Shown here: piece after piece, positions 46,079 through 56,618 of the stretch
Numbering within the stretch: the stretch's first letter is position 1
How the letters are laid out: each line of letters starts with the position of its first letter
From: Volutella citrinella
Taxonomy: Eukaryota; Ascomycota; Sordariomycetes; Hypocreales; Nectriaceae
Direction of reading: 5' to 3'
DNA length: 64,000 bases
Assembly (NCBI GenBank): GCA_034401135.1
Contig: JAWZSP010000001.1
Coordinates: 6,386,001-6,450,000, forward strand
Notes under the pieces: model-generated
What the model was told of the DNA's origin: nothing
Databases searched by the model: none
Seen by the model: only the letters and a program-made list of their open reading frames with translations
Position numbers and translations under genes: made by a program

Positions 46079-49000
46079 ATGGCATGCAAACACTACTTGG
46101 CCATCTTGCTAGGTGCAATCGCCGCTACCCACGGCCTGCCAGCAGAACTTGGGCTTCCTACAATCATTCCGCGTCAGGCTTCTATTGATGGAACATCAGA
46201 GCCCTTCAGCACACTTGTTGTAAGCCTCAACTCGACGACAGCGGGTGATACACAAACGGAGACGGGCACAACGGAGACGAGCGCAACGGATAAACTGACG
46301 ACTTCCGACGCCGTCACCGAAACAGACCTGCCGGCGAATTTAGATCAATCTTCTACGTCGGAAGTGGTTGTGTCACTTAGCTCAACAACCGGCAATGTTG
46401 CAGAGACCTCTGTTGACAAGACCGACCCAACAGGGTCCGACACCTCAGGCAATGAACCAATCCAGTCAACTACCACGAGCAATGAACCGATCCAGTCAGC
46501 CACCACCGCGAATGCCGACCAGAAACAATCCTCTGAAGCAATTCCCCAAGGATCAGCCACCTCGGGAGAATCGAGCGAGTTGACCTCGACCGAGCCTGCT
46601 ACGGAGCCGCAGCCTCCAGCCCCCCCGGCAACATCGGAAACGACCCAAGATGCCATATCAACTCTGCCAATTACCGATGCTAGGCCCACATCTATAGAGA
46701 AGCCAGCAGATTCAGCTAGTACAACCCCCAACCAGCCTGCCACAGATAAGCCAATCTCGACCAACGCCCCGGACCGTCCGAGCCCAACCAAGGATTCGCC
46801 AGCTCCCGAAACAACAGCTCAAGCCACAACGGCAGCAGCCCCATCCGAAACCGTGTTTGTTTTGGGAACTGAGACGGGCTCTTTCACTGCCATGCAAGAT
46901 ACTGCCTACCAGAGCATAACTGAGCAAATCACCAAATCCACTGTCTTCGAAACCGACATCAATGGACAACACACTTCTACTGATGTACCAATCATCATTG
47001 GACTCCTAGGCTGGTTCTGGTTTCCCAAGCTTGGCGGAGGAGGAGGAGGAGGAGGCGGTGGTGGATTGCCAAAGCTGCCTACGTTTCCGATGCCGACGCC
47101 CCCAATCGCGCCGGTCCCAGTCCCGGATCCTGGCCCTGGGGGAAACCCAAACGATGGCGATCCCGAAAAAGAAAAGGAAAAAGAAAAGCAAAGCCAAAAG
47201 CCAACCTCTGGGTCTGAGCCCAAGAGCACCAGCAAGTCTCCAGCCAGCACAACCAAGGCACCAGCTAGTACTGAGACCGAGCCGGCATCCACTACTGAGA
47301 CCGAAACAGCATCCACGACAACTGCCAGTACCAGTGCCTGCACCGCTACCGGTAGCCCTGGTGGTCTCCAACGGCGGGCAGGCGAGGACGGGGTCTGCGA
47401 GCTTCTGACGGAGTACGCCGTCTATCCGATAGCGAATGACATGGGCACCACCTACGACATCATGATGAAATTGGTCTCATTAGCAGGCATCCATAACATG
47501 GAAATCATCGACAGTCCTCCTACTGGCATTATCATGTGGATGGTCAAGCTCACCGTGCAGCAGGCCAAGGATCTGAACGACGAGCCCAAGGTAAGACGCC
47601 CAACAAATGACCACATATCCCGCCCACCCCCGTTAATGTCGATGCCTAGGTTGCGGCCGTTCAAGCGCCGTGCCGGGATGCGTGCGTCAACCCGGATCAG
47701 CTGTTCGTCCAGCAGAAAAATGGCGAGGACCAGGCGGTGCTTAGCCAGGATAGACAAGTCCCCCTTGACGCGTAGGCAAGCCGTTCCGATCCACCAAGCT
47801 CGCTGGCTGACACTGTTCTTTTAGGTATGGCGGTTATTACATTTACGACGAGCGTGCTGGAGACGGCATCGACGTCTATCTCATTGATTCCGGTGCCGAT
47901 TTGAATCATGCGGTGAGTTCTGCTGCGAGGGCCCAGGCAAGGGCAATCTTCTAATGCTAGTTTCAGGAATTCAACGCTGGCTACAACGTCGCCAGAAAAG
48001 CCAGGTATGTGACGAGACATGTTGTGATGAATGATGCAAATAGCTCATAAAACGTAGGTGGATTCATCCAGACCCCAACATCCCCCACGTCAACAACGAC
48101 CTGAAACAGCACGGGACATGCATGCTCACCCGCATGTGTGGCTATTTCTTAGGCGCCGGCAAGAATATCAATCCAGTCATTGTGCGCATCCTTGCAAATG
48201 GGCCTGTCCCCTATATCCGGGCCCTTGCAGCGGTGCTCAAGGATGTTGGCAACGGAAAACGCGCTGTCTTGTCCATGTCCTTTTTGATGCACGAGTATGT
48301 CAATGGCCAGCCGGTCTTCGCCGACGTCAACGGCAAGAACTTCTACCCGCAATATCGCAGACTGTGGAGCCTCCTCGTGAAACACTTGGTGGCGAAAGGC
48401 GTTACGCCTGTCGTCTCGGCAGGCAACAATGGATGGGTGAGTTGAGCGATGCGCTTTTCCTCAGGTCTGGACGACGTTGGGGACTCAGACTGTCTTTTCA
48501 CTGTTCCAGTGCCCCATCCGGTTGGATGCGTAATCTGACATGGCTCTAATAGGAACGAATCGAAGGTATCCCTGCTGGGCTCGCTGTGCCGAGCATTGGC
48601 GACGACTACATCCCCGAGGTCATCGTCGTTGGCGCTTCAGATCGCAGGGGAGAAGTCATGATGCCGCAGACCAACATTGAACCGGCCATTGGCCTTCCTC
48701 ACGTCTTTGCCCCCGGATGGAATGTTGAGTGTGCCACGGTTGGGACCCAATATGATACCAACATTGTGTCTGGCACCAGCGGAGGTAGGGACCAGACAGT
48801 CGTATAACTTCTCCTGGACTATGTGCTAACGATGCATGACAGCGACGGCTGCAGTTGCTGGGTTGGCTGGATACCTGATGAGATATGCCTTCGACAATCG
48901 TATCGACATAAGTACTCCACTAAAGGTAAAGAATATGGTTGTTGGCTGGGCCTGGGAGCGAAAACCAGGAATGCCTGTTGTTTTCAACGGCGCTCGATAC

Positions 49001-49230
49001 GAAGACACCTTCCGCAACAGAAGGCCGGTATGTTACTCAACCCCAACGGTGATGCCCGAGTGGACGTATACTGATGAAGACGCATGTTTTAGGCCTGTAG
49101 GATTAGGCAAAGAGCCGAGGACCCAGAATACCCTGATATGCAGAATTGCGATGAATCGCCGAACACACTCGTCACCCAGACAAGGACAGATGCTGGCCCC
49201 ACCAAAACAGATACCCCGCCACAGGCATAG
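46079..49230 (+). CDS. Mucin-stalked subtilisin-like serine protease (S8)
   Basis: Eight exons (46079-47590, 47650-47771, 47825-47912, 47967-48004, 48058-48436, 48553-48784, 48843-49027, 49093-49230) close in phase to give about 897 residues. A signal peptide is followed by roughly 270 Ser/Thr/Pro-rich residues (likely O-glycosylated), a hydrophobic 'IIIGLLGWFWFPK', a run of eleven Gly, a Pro-rich and a Lys/Glu stretch, and a second Thr/Ser stalk. An I9-like propeptide lies near residues 440-505. The S8 triad is intact: Asp566 in 'YLIDSGADLNH', His605 in 'KQHGTCML', Ser789 in 'SGTSGATAAVAG'. The His and Ser blocks differ from the usual HGTHVAG and GTSMA. Probably a wall-associated or secreted protease. 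Confidence 0.88.
47033..47066 (+). repeat. GGA/GGC repeat coding poly-Gly
   Basis: A purine-rich trinucleotide run encodes eleven glycines between the hydrophobic segment and the Pro-rich part of the subtilisin stalk. Confidence 0.85.
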
Positions 49231-49510
49231 CGGAAGATTGAGTGAAAGTGTAAGCTAGGTACGGAGACAAGTTCAGCTGTCAGGAGAAGCCGTGTATAGT
49301 AGGCCGGAAGAGGACTGTTTGGGCGATAGATGACCAAGGGAAAAGAAGGATGCGACGATGCGGACAACCGTACAACAGCTGCAACAGCCCGGTGTAGTGA
49401 CAAAAATTTCGAATATGGGACGGTAGTTTTTGACTTGGTATTATGCGTGGAAGTCGCTAAATACAGCAAATAGAAATAAAAGCCAAGGCCTTTGTAACAT
49501 CACCCAACGT

Positions 49511-51691
49511 CTATACTAACTTGAAGGAGCCCAGACCAACACCTCGGAACTCCAACATCTGCGGAGTCAACCGTGGATCGTAAGCAATAACCTGGTGATT
49601 CAATCGATGCTTGAACTTTCGGAAAATAGCTGGATCGTCTCCACTCCGCTCGTCCTTGACTCGCTTCCATTCCCACGGCAGATGCCCCAGCCGAGGATCA
49701 TCCCTCCACTCTTTGCCATCAACACTATTTACGAACCATGGAGTTGGCCGTCCATCGACATCTGGCTTCATGATGGCTTTCCAGGGATACGGCAGCGTCC
49801 CGAGAAGCCCAACTGCGTCGGAGAGGCCATGGACGTGGCATGCTCCCACTACCTGGTATGATCCTGAGCCGAGTTTGCGAAGGACAATGGGGGCGTATGA
49901 GCCAAGCAGCAAGCAAATAGAGTCTCCTAGAATGGATATTAATACATATTTACTTAGAGATTGAGAGTTTATTGAATGCTTACCGACTTGGGCCCCTGCT
50001 GGAGCCATGCCCACGTGGCCACTCTCAGTGAGGAACAAGCGACGACCTTGGATTCGTTCCATGATGTCAATGGCATCCTTGCCGGAATAACCGACTCCTT
50101 TATCCGATGCTGAATGCGAAGAGATCATTCTTTCAATCAGTTCAGCCCACTCTTGGGTGATCTTGAACTGGCTGTATGGATATCGCTCTCGGACACGCTC
50201 TGCGCAGAGAGTCAAGACAAACTCAGTCTGCATCGTATTAGAAAGAAAGGAACGGGACCAATCCGTCAAAATTAGGGGTATCTCGTCTCTGCTTTTCGGT
50301 GCTACCGTGCTGACTCGGGCAATGGTAGAGTATTGTAGCCCCGTAACCTCGAGAACATCCCGTTCGATGTAGGTGAAGCACGCGGGCGAGACGCCAGTTG
50401 CCAGCTGTTCAGTGAAAAGAGGTGCCGAAGGAGCAGTACTGGACCAATCTGGGACCCAAGTCGGGCCGCCGATTGTTCTGGTCGCGATATTGCAATGGCT
50501 GAGCAGTTCCAAGCGCCACGTCGCCTCGGCATGGTGCAGGAAAGCTGTCTTGTAGACGTCTTGGACAGGCTGCTGGTAGTCTACCACAATCTTGTCTCTC
50601 AAGCACGTCAGTGATATGCCGGGGATGTCATAAATCTTGTCTCGCGGGTCCTCGCGGCGCTTGGCTTGGTTGGTGTCGGGAACGTTGTTGATGGGCTGGC
50701 CCATACCGCTGGACCTGACCGAGGCAATGTGGCGGCATCTCTCGTGGAACTCGGCATAGGCCCCTGGGTCTTTAGCCACCAGGCAAAGGATAGCTCGCAA
50801 GAACAGATGCCACTGGATAGTATTGGCGCCGCATTGAATCATGGCACGTTGGCCGCAGAGGTTGACTTCCTGTCCACACCAGAGTCGGTCAAACCACTGA
50901 CGCTCGACTATTTGTTCTAATGCTTCCCAGGTCTTTTCGCCAAACGAAACAGGCTCGGGAGCATTCCATAGAAGAGGCTCCGTAGCGTTGGGCGCTGGAA
51001 TAAGTTTCCCACTCTTGGTTGCATCGACTTGCGTGCCGACGTGTTCAAGCGCCGCCAGGACATGGGAAGTTCCATTTGAATCCGCACCAATCCAAGCTAT
51101 CACCTGGCTAGCGAAGCCATAGATGTGTCGCATCATGCTCAGTTGCTGATTAGTCTCCAACGCATCCTCTTTGTTGATGCAAATGGCGTCGATCCACAGA
51201 AGCCGTTCGTCCTCTTCTCGCCTCAGACTTCGAAGAGCGGCTGCTAGGTTATCACAGATTCCCAGAAACTGGGTGTTGGATCCTCCATTAGTGGCCGCGG
51301 AATGTCGACAATCAATCTCGACATAGTCGAACGTGTTACTAGCCCCCCAGACGTACGACAGAGCCTCAAACTGCAGCTGGTGTCGACTGGCGTCTTCCTC
51401 CGGGCCTGGAGTGTCGAGGAAATAGATTAATTGGTCCGTGACCGAGTTTGAGGAAACGAGCCGCCCACTCTCGGTTTCTTCCACGACCCAAGGCTTCGAA
51501 GCTCGTTTCCGCGCCGTCTCAAGGCGGACATGGCTTTCTTGCTGGTAGCTCTGTGCGGGGGATGGTCCCAACGGTAGGGGAACGTGGAAGATGCGGATTT
51601 TTAAGCTGTCGTTGATTTCGCCCGGAAGCAACTGCACGAGGCGGATTTGTCGGGTCGACGTATCCAGTGGCTCGTACTGGAAGGGCTGCAT
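49511..51691 (-). CDS. HET-domain protein 3
   Basis: Two exons, 51691-49984 and 49926-49511, for 707 residues. The 57-bp intron (GTAAGC...CTAG) is in frame and without a stop, so the gene can also be read as one 726-residue frame. Splicing gives the tighter junction 'AGAQVGDSICLLLG', which matches the common HET tail 'GD.icvllG'. The HET domain begins at 'FEALSYVWGAS' near residue 108, with 'LLWIDAICINKEDALETNQQ' and 'VIAWIGADS'. The end 'TPQMLEFRGVGLGSFKLV' is an ordinary tail. Predicted to act in non-self recognition and programmed cell death. Divergent from the esterase gene. Confidence 0.92.
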   Translation of the reverse strand: MQPFQYEPLDTSTRQIRLVQLLPGEINDSLKIRIFHVPLPLGPSPAQSYQQESHVRLETARKRASKPWVVEETESGRLVSSNSVTDQLIYFLDTPGPEEDASRHQLQFEALSYVWGASNTFDYVEIDCRHSAATNGGSNTQFLGICDNLAAALRSLRREEDERLLWIDAICINKEDALETNQQLSMMRHIYGFASQVIAWIGADSNGTSHVLAALEHVGTQVDATKSGKLIPAPNATEPLLWNAPEPVSFGEKTWEALEQIVERQWFDRLWCGQEVNLCGQRAMIQCGANTIQWHLFLRAILCLVAKDPGAYAEFHERCRHIASVRSSGMGQPINNVPDTNQAKRREDPRDKIYDIPGISLTCLRDKIVVDYQQPVQDVYKTAFLHHAEATWRLELLSHCNIATRTIGGPTWVPDWSSTAPSAPLFTEQLATGVSPACFTYIERDVLEVTGLQYSTIARVSTVAPKSRDEIPLILTDWSRSFLSNTMQTEFVLTLCAERVRERYPYSQFKITQEWAELIERMISSHSASDKGVGYSGKDAIDIMERIQGRRLFLTESGHVGMAPAGAQVGKHSINSQSLSKYVLISILGDSICLLLGSYAPIVLRKLGSGSYQVVGACHVHGLSDAVGLLGTLPYPWKAIMKPDVDGRPTPWFVNSVDGKEWRDDPRLGHLPWEWKRVKDERSGDDPAIFRKFKHRLNHQVIAYDPRLTPQMLEFRGVGLGSFKLV

Positions 51692-51750
51692 CGCCTCGTC
51701 TGTGGTATGCGTCTAGTGTAGTAGTTGGAGTGTTTTCTCGGGACTAGGCG

Positions 51751-51763
51751 TCGAGATATATAT
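51751..51763 (-). promoter_or_regulatory. Candidate TATA box of HET gene 3
   Basis: Minus strand 'acatatatatctcg' sits about 65 bp before the start codon. Confidence 0.35.
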
Positions 51764-52503
51764 GTTGTTGATTGAATGATGCCGAAGATCCAACAGAAGA
51801 TGAACCATGCGACGCTCAGGTCGTCATCGGGTCAGCAGGCGAGGCACAGCTGTCGAGCGGCTGACGGGTCGTGGTCGTCATTGGGTGCCTCTGCTATAAA
51901 TAGCATCACAATGGAGTTGTACCAAAGTCCCTTAGGCGTGGCGTGGCAGCCTGCGGTTGGGGTCCATACACCTGAAGACCAAATCTGCTAGTCCCTACTG
52001 CTAATAGCATGCGAAACTGATAGGGTTTCAGGGAGTCGCAGCCTGATGCCATGACAGATTGAAACGATCCAGTGGCAGCCTTTTATTGTGTACATTTTAG
52101 CGTGGTGATGGCTATTAGCGTAGTGATGGCGTAGTGATGGCGTAGTGATGGTCGCAATTGGACTGAGCTGGGCTTATTAGTGATGGTTTTTGCAGTAGGG
52201 CAAAAGAAAACCCGTTACCATGTTAAATGGAAAAGACAGCTGCGCGCGATCGGGTTGCAAGGGCAGCTAATCTTATCAGATCCTGCAGACCATCACGATT
52301 CACAATGCCCAGGCTAGGCTAGACTGGCTGCCACTGCGGAGCCAAACTCTGTCGCGAACAGGCGGTGGGGAACAAGCTGCTGTTGACAAATCTGATCTGA
52401 CACAAAACAGCATACCTTCCCTCAACATTCCAGCCCGTCACACCCGTTCGCATCATCACCCTCCCTTGCCTCCCTCAACATCTCGTCACAGCCCGCAGCC
52501 AAA
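51764..52503. other. Divergent intergenic region with minisatellite
   Basis: No gene. Contains the 11-bp tandem repeat listed next and both promoters for HET gene 3 and the esterase. Confidence 0.5.
52101..52151. repeat. 11-bp tandem repeat in a shared promoter region
   Basis: Three perfect tandem copies of cgtagtgatgg (52119-52151), plus one imperfect copy (cgtggtgatgg, 52101-52111), between divergent HET gene 3 and the esterase gene. Confidence 0.85.
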
Positions 52504-53469
52504 ATGACCCAAGTCTCGATGCAGCTCGAGCAGGGACACCTGCCCAACACCTGCCAGTACACGGCCAAGACGAAGCGAGGCGACTACCTCATCCAGGTCG
52601 CATGGCCTCAGAGCTGGGGCGAGGACCGTGCCCAGCCCAAGGGTGATACGACACCCGTCTCCACCATGTGAGCTTAAAGCCTCATTATCCCATTGATCTA
52701 CTGTCTGACACTGAGACCGTGAAGCTACCTCGTCGACGGCAACGCCTACTTCTTCTCCGCCGCAGACTACAGCCGACGCCTGGAGAGCGTCAACGGCACG
52801 AGGTCTGTCGTCGTGGGCATCGGCTACCCCGTCACCCGCTTCATCTTCGACCACCGCCGGAGCTCGGATCTCACGCCCCCGTCGCCCGATGGCACCTACG
52901 CGCCTGTCGTCGGCCGAGACGGGAAGCCCATGACGGGGATTAAGCACGGCGGGGCGTCGGACCTGCTCGACATCGTCCTAACGGACATCATGGCCTGCGT
53001 CGAGGGCGAATTGTTTCCCAAAGCCCCGCTACAGACCGGGCGCAAGGCTCTCTATGGCCACTCGTACGGTGGATTGTTCGCGCTAAACGCCCTCTTCACG
53101 AAGCCGACTCATTTCGATACCTTCATCGTCGCCAGTCCCCCGCTTTGCTTCAATAATGGCGCCATTGTCAAGTACCAGGAGGCCGAGTTCTACGACTGCA
53201 AGCCTGCTGTGAGTCCGCCGCGACGGGTGCTCATCATGTGGGGGTCCGGCGAGCAGATGGACGAGGCGAGCGAGGCGCTGAAGCAGCAGACGGTGCCTGT
53301 GGAGCCCAAAAAGGTGAGGGACAATGCGCTGGCCATGGCGGCGCGGCTGAGGGAGTGTGAGAGCATACGGGACGTGTACACGTGGGAGTTTGAGGGCGAG
53401 GACCACTGCAGCGCGGCGCCTGTCTCGTTGCAGCGAGGCGTCCTGAGGTTCTTGCTGGACTCTGCATAG
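52504..53469 (+). CDS. Alpha/beta-hydrolase, Fes/IroE-like esterase
   Basis: Two exons, 52504-52667 and 52725-53469, for 302 residues; no signal peptide. The core is 'YLVDGNAYFFSAADYSRR', then 'VVVGIGYPV', the nucleophile elbow 'ALYGHSYGGLFALNALF' (G-H-S-Y-G), and a late His in 'EFEGEDHCSAAP'. This pattern is the esterase D/enterochelin-esterase group; in fungi such enzymes hydrolyse siderophore esters in the cytosol to release iron. The siderophore role is by family only; other acyl substrates are possible. No siderophore synthase or transporter is in the window. Confidence 0.8.
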
Positions 53470-53807
53470 ATTGATAGTTCAATAGAGTGGTCGTGGATGA
53501 TTGAGGGACCTCCGCTGCCATTCCGTGAAGATGCGGAGGACCAATCGACATTCTTCAGCTGTGGCTGTTGTTGAAGCCCATCTCAGGGTCCTGTGCCTGA
53601 ATGGCGTCTGGTATTGTCTTTTAGCGTGTCAATAGCGACGCCGTGGCCAACACCGATTTGACGCTTGCTCTCAGCCGCACCCCTACGTGAGTCCCTGGAA
53701 GACCGACCCGATTGAGTTATTAAACATGGCCCCGTTTACCCCAATCTCCATCCTTCTTTCCCTTCCCAGTTTCTTTCAACCTTGTTCGGTGGAGTCTTCG
53801 CTTCAAG
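53470..53807. other. Intergenic, no gene seen
   Basis: 338 bp between two plus-strand genes. No open frame of note. Confidence 0.5.
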
Positions 53808-54272
53808 ATGGTGCTCGTCAAGGAAGTTGTCCTCGTGGTAATAGCGCTGGCCCTCTTCGGCGCAGACGCTACGCCGTGTCGCCCCAAGTCGAGCTCATTG
53901 ACTGTGGCTGCCACGAGTGCCGCCATACCAATCCCAACAGCACCCGACGTGAGCTGAATAGAACACAGCCTGATCGTCTTTGACGAGGAGGGTGGCAGTG
54001 GTGCCCTACAGCAGCCCATCAACGGCATGGCCGCCGGGCAGCCCTTCATGCTCGAGTACGACTGGACCATTGCAGCTGGCGAGATCCCGCCCCTGGTGAG
54101 TTGCTACATTGTGGCCAACTTTTTACCCAAGGGCCTCCGCAGGCAGGATTTTGTTCTGTCCAGCACCAACACGGGCTCTGGCCACCAGCAATGGGTGTTT
54201 GATGCTCCTGCTGACTCTGAGATAATGAACCTGTATGCGCACTGCAGCAACATCATCTACCTCGATGATTGA
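53808..54272 (+). CDS. Small secreted protein of unknown function
   Basis: Modelled as exons 53808-53948 and 54012-54272 (63-bp GTGAGC...ACAG intron, phase 0), giving 133 residues; the unspliced frame stops right after the donor. The start codes a signal peptide ('VVLVVIALALFGADA'). The mature part has 'AAGQPFMLEYDWTIAAGE' and ends 'CSNIIYLDD'. A second possible intron (54096-54146, GTGAGT...GCAG, 51 bp) is in frame, so a protein 17 residues shorter may be the real or alternative form. No family recognised; an effector-like or wall protein is possible. Confidence 0.55.
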
Positions 54273-54603
54273 CAATGTCAAAATGATGAAGGTTGAGTAG
54301 GTTGCAGCGGCTGGGAATGTGAGCATGGGTCGACATGTCAAAGTAGTGCCATTATTTCTGCGTAATTTGAGATCAGCAGGAAAGAGCCTCGTGTATTTTT
54401 AATATAATCTAATCAAGCATAAATGCAACAGTCGCGCAGTCAGCAGGTGTGGGGGTGCGTCAATGCTGATCAGATACATGTCGAAATGTCCTAGCGCCAG
54501 TCGGATTGCGTCACAGTCCACCTCCACTTTCGCCGAGTTGAGTCATTCAGCATCCACATCATCGCAACGGCCAACAACGATATCAAGGCTTGACCGGACG
54601 AAG
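54273..54603. other. Intergenic, no gene seen
   Basis: 331 bp containing the promoter of the SGNH hydrolase gene. An open frame upstream of 54604 in the same phase has no support. Confidence 0.45.
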
Positions 54604-55492
54604 ATGACGACACATCACACAATGTCTCGCATCCCTATCCAATGCCATGCGTGTCTCTTTCGCAGTGCCCGACCATTGACTGGCCTCAAAGCCTGCAAGG
54701 TCAATTGCCAACACTCCCATCGTATGTTGCTCAACCCGCGTCAATCATGCGCGTGCATACGCTTCCGCCGTTATTCAGAGAAGGGCTAGGCTATTTTACT
54801 CACAATCACGTCTAGATAACCTCTCGCAGCTTGTGTCGAAGCCTTCGCTTTGTTTGATGCCGCTGGGCGGATCCATCACGTACGGCGTAGGATCATCCGA
54901 CGGCAACGGATACAGAAAGTTCCTCCGCGATCATCTAGTCACAGACGGCTACAACGCTCAATTCGTCGGCTCAAGGAGATCAGGTTCCGTGCTTGAAGAT
55001 GCCCACGAGGGCTGGCGCGGGTACAGACTCGACCAGATCAAGGACAGAGTGGCCAAATGTGTCCTCTCCTCCCCGCCCGACGTGTTCCTCGTCAACGCCG
55101 ATTCCAATGACTGCATCCAAGATTTCCAACTAGACAAGTTCAGAGAGCGCATGGGTAACATGATGGAAGGCTTGTGGCGAGCGTATCCATCATCGACCAT
55201 TATTCTCTCGGAGCTGCTCGTTAACGCGGATGACACTGTTAACTCGAGGGTGACTTACGTCAACGACCACTTAAGACACCTAGTTCAAGAAATGTCAGCT
55301 CAAAACAAGAGGACAACTCTTGCGACCATGCATAGCCCTCGTGGGCCTCGGCTTCATGATCTGGTGGACGGCACACACCCCAACGACGAGGGATATAAGA
55401 AGATGGCAGCCATATGGTTCGAGGCGATACAAGAAGCGCGCCGGAGGGGCTTTCTCTTAGATAAAGCCGAAAAGGCTGGCGTTAGTGCTTGA
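54604..55492 (+). CDS. SGNH/GDSL-type hydrolase
   Basis: Modelled as exons 54604-54721 and 54816-55492 (GTATGT...CTAG, phase 1), for 264 residues. Without the first exon the conserved part starts at a GTG codon, so an upstream exon is needed. Block I is 'LCLMPLGGSITYGVGSSDGN' with the catalytic Ser, block III is 'VNADSND', and block V is 'DGTHPNDEGYKKMA' with the Asp and His. These esterases cut acyl groups from carbohydrates or lipids. The first 45 residues are Cys/His-rich rather than signal-like, so location is uncertain; the exact first exon is the weakest part of the model. Confidence 0.8.
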
Positions 55493-55997
55493 AATGCTTG
55501 CGGAGGCATTTGGAAGGCCTGGCTGCGAGCCATCGACATTGGGGTCATTCTGCGATATCGAGTGAGGGTGAATGGCTTGGCATTAAATCCTCAGTGGCGT
55601 TGCTCCCTAGAGGCTCTTCATTGGGAGCAAAAATATTATTAATAGAATCTAATGCTACGCAGGTGGTGAATATTCGTCATCTGATTGGATCCTGTCGCTG
55701 GGGTCGGCCGACTAGGGACCAGGTGGTTACGGAGGAGGAAGGGTGTTGTTCCTCATTAGGCCTGCACCAGACCCCAAATACCGTTGGAACCCCTGTGATT
55801 TGTTTCTTGAGCCCTGTATTTTGCAAGCATCGGATTAGAACACGCAGGCTCGTTGACTCCTGCATCCCACCATGTGAAGACAGGACCGATTTAGAACAGC
55901 CAGTATGAGCTATATCTACTGCCTTGTCCGTGTAGCCGGGAGGACACAACCTGATATCACCTCTCTAGTCATTCCTGCGTCTTGAAATCTTCTCAAT
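55493..55997. other. Intergenic, no gene seen
   Basis: 505 bp between the SGNH gene and the next small secreted-protein locus. No supported frame. Confidence 0.5.
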
Positions 55998-56410
55998 ATG
56001 AAGTTGAGCGTCCCCAGCATCGCCGCCATTTTACTAGCAGGACAGGGAGCTTCCGCCGCCCCTCCCGCCATGCCCACCAACCAAATCTCGACCCCTCTGT
56101 CTGCCGTCTTCGCTCCCAAGGATTCGAAATCACCAGCACGCAAATTCCACTAAACGAGGGCAAGGGAATGTGCCAGAAGCTGTGGACCAACCTCAAAAAG
56201 TCCAACGAGTGCAAGGAGGTCCCCCAACAACAGACCAACGGCCAGGGACAGGTGGTCAAGACGTACTGCAAATACGACGGCAACCTGAGGTGGGAGGTTT
56301 TCGATCCCCCGGCACGCTGCAGCCCGCAGTTGGTTAGAGCGGCGTGGGAGCAGAGCACGGGGAAGCGGTTCGGGGAGATTGACTGCCGTCCCGAGAGCCA
56401 GCAATATTAG
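55998..56410 (+). pseudogene. Small Cys-rich secreted protein, frame interrupted
   Basis: From ATG 55998 the frame codes a signal peptide ('VPSIAAILLAGQGASA') and stops at 56154. A second frame, open from before that point to 56410, codes a Cys-rich part: 'GKGMCQKLW', 'ECKEVPQQQ', 'VVKTYCKYDG', 'ARCSPQLV', 'EIDCRPESQ'. I tried the GT and AG dinucleotides between them and found no intron of usable length and phase. A frameshift (real or from sequencing) is the simplest reading. If intact elsewhere, this would be a secreted effector-like protein of about 135 residues. No family recognised. Confidence 0.5.
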
Positions 56411-56618
56411 GCGCTACGGGTACCGTGGACAGACTGCTGGGGGGATGTTGCAGAGACGATGCAGAGAAAGGAATAAATCGGAAGTTCAGGATGGAATCGG
56501 TCAAGTCTGAGTGCTGAATGTAATGATAATCGCCATGGACAAGTAAACCAACATTGTATGCATTTCTATTTACCGTTAATCATATACCAAAACACAATCA
56601 TCACAATCATAAGTTCCA

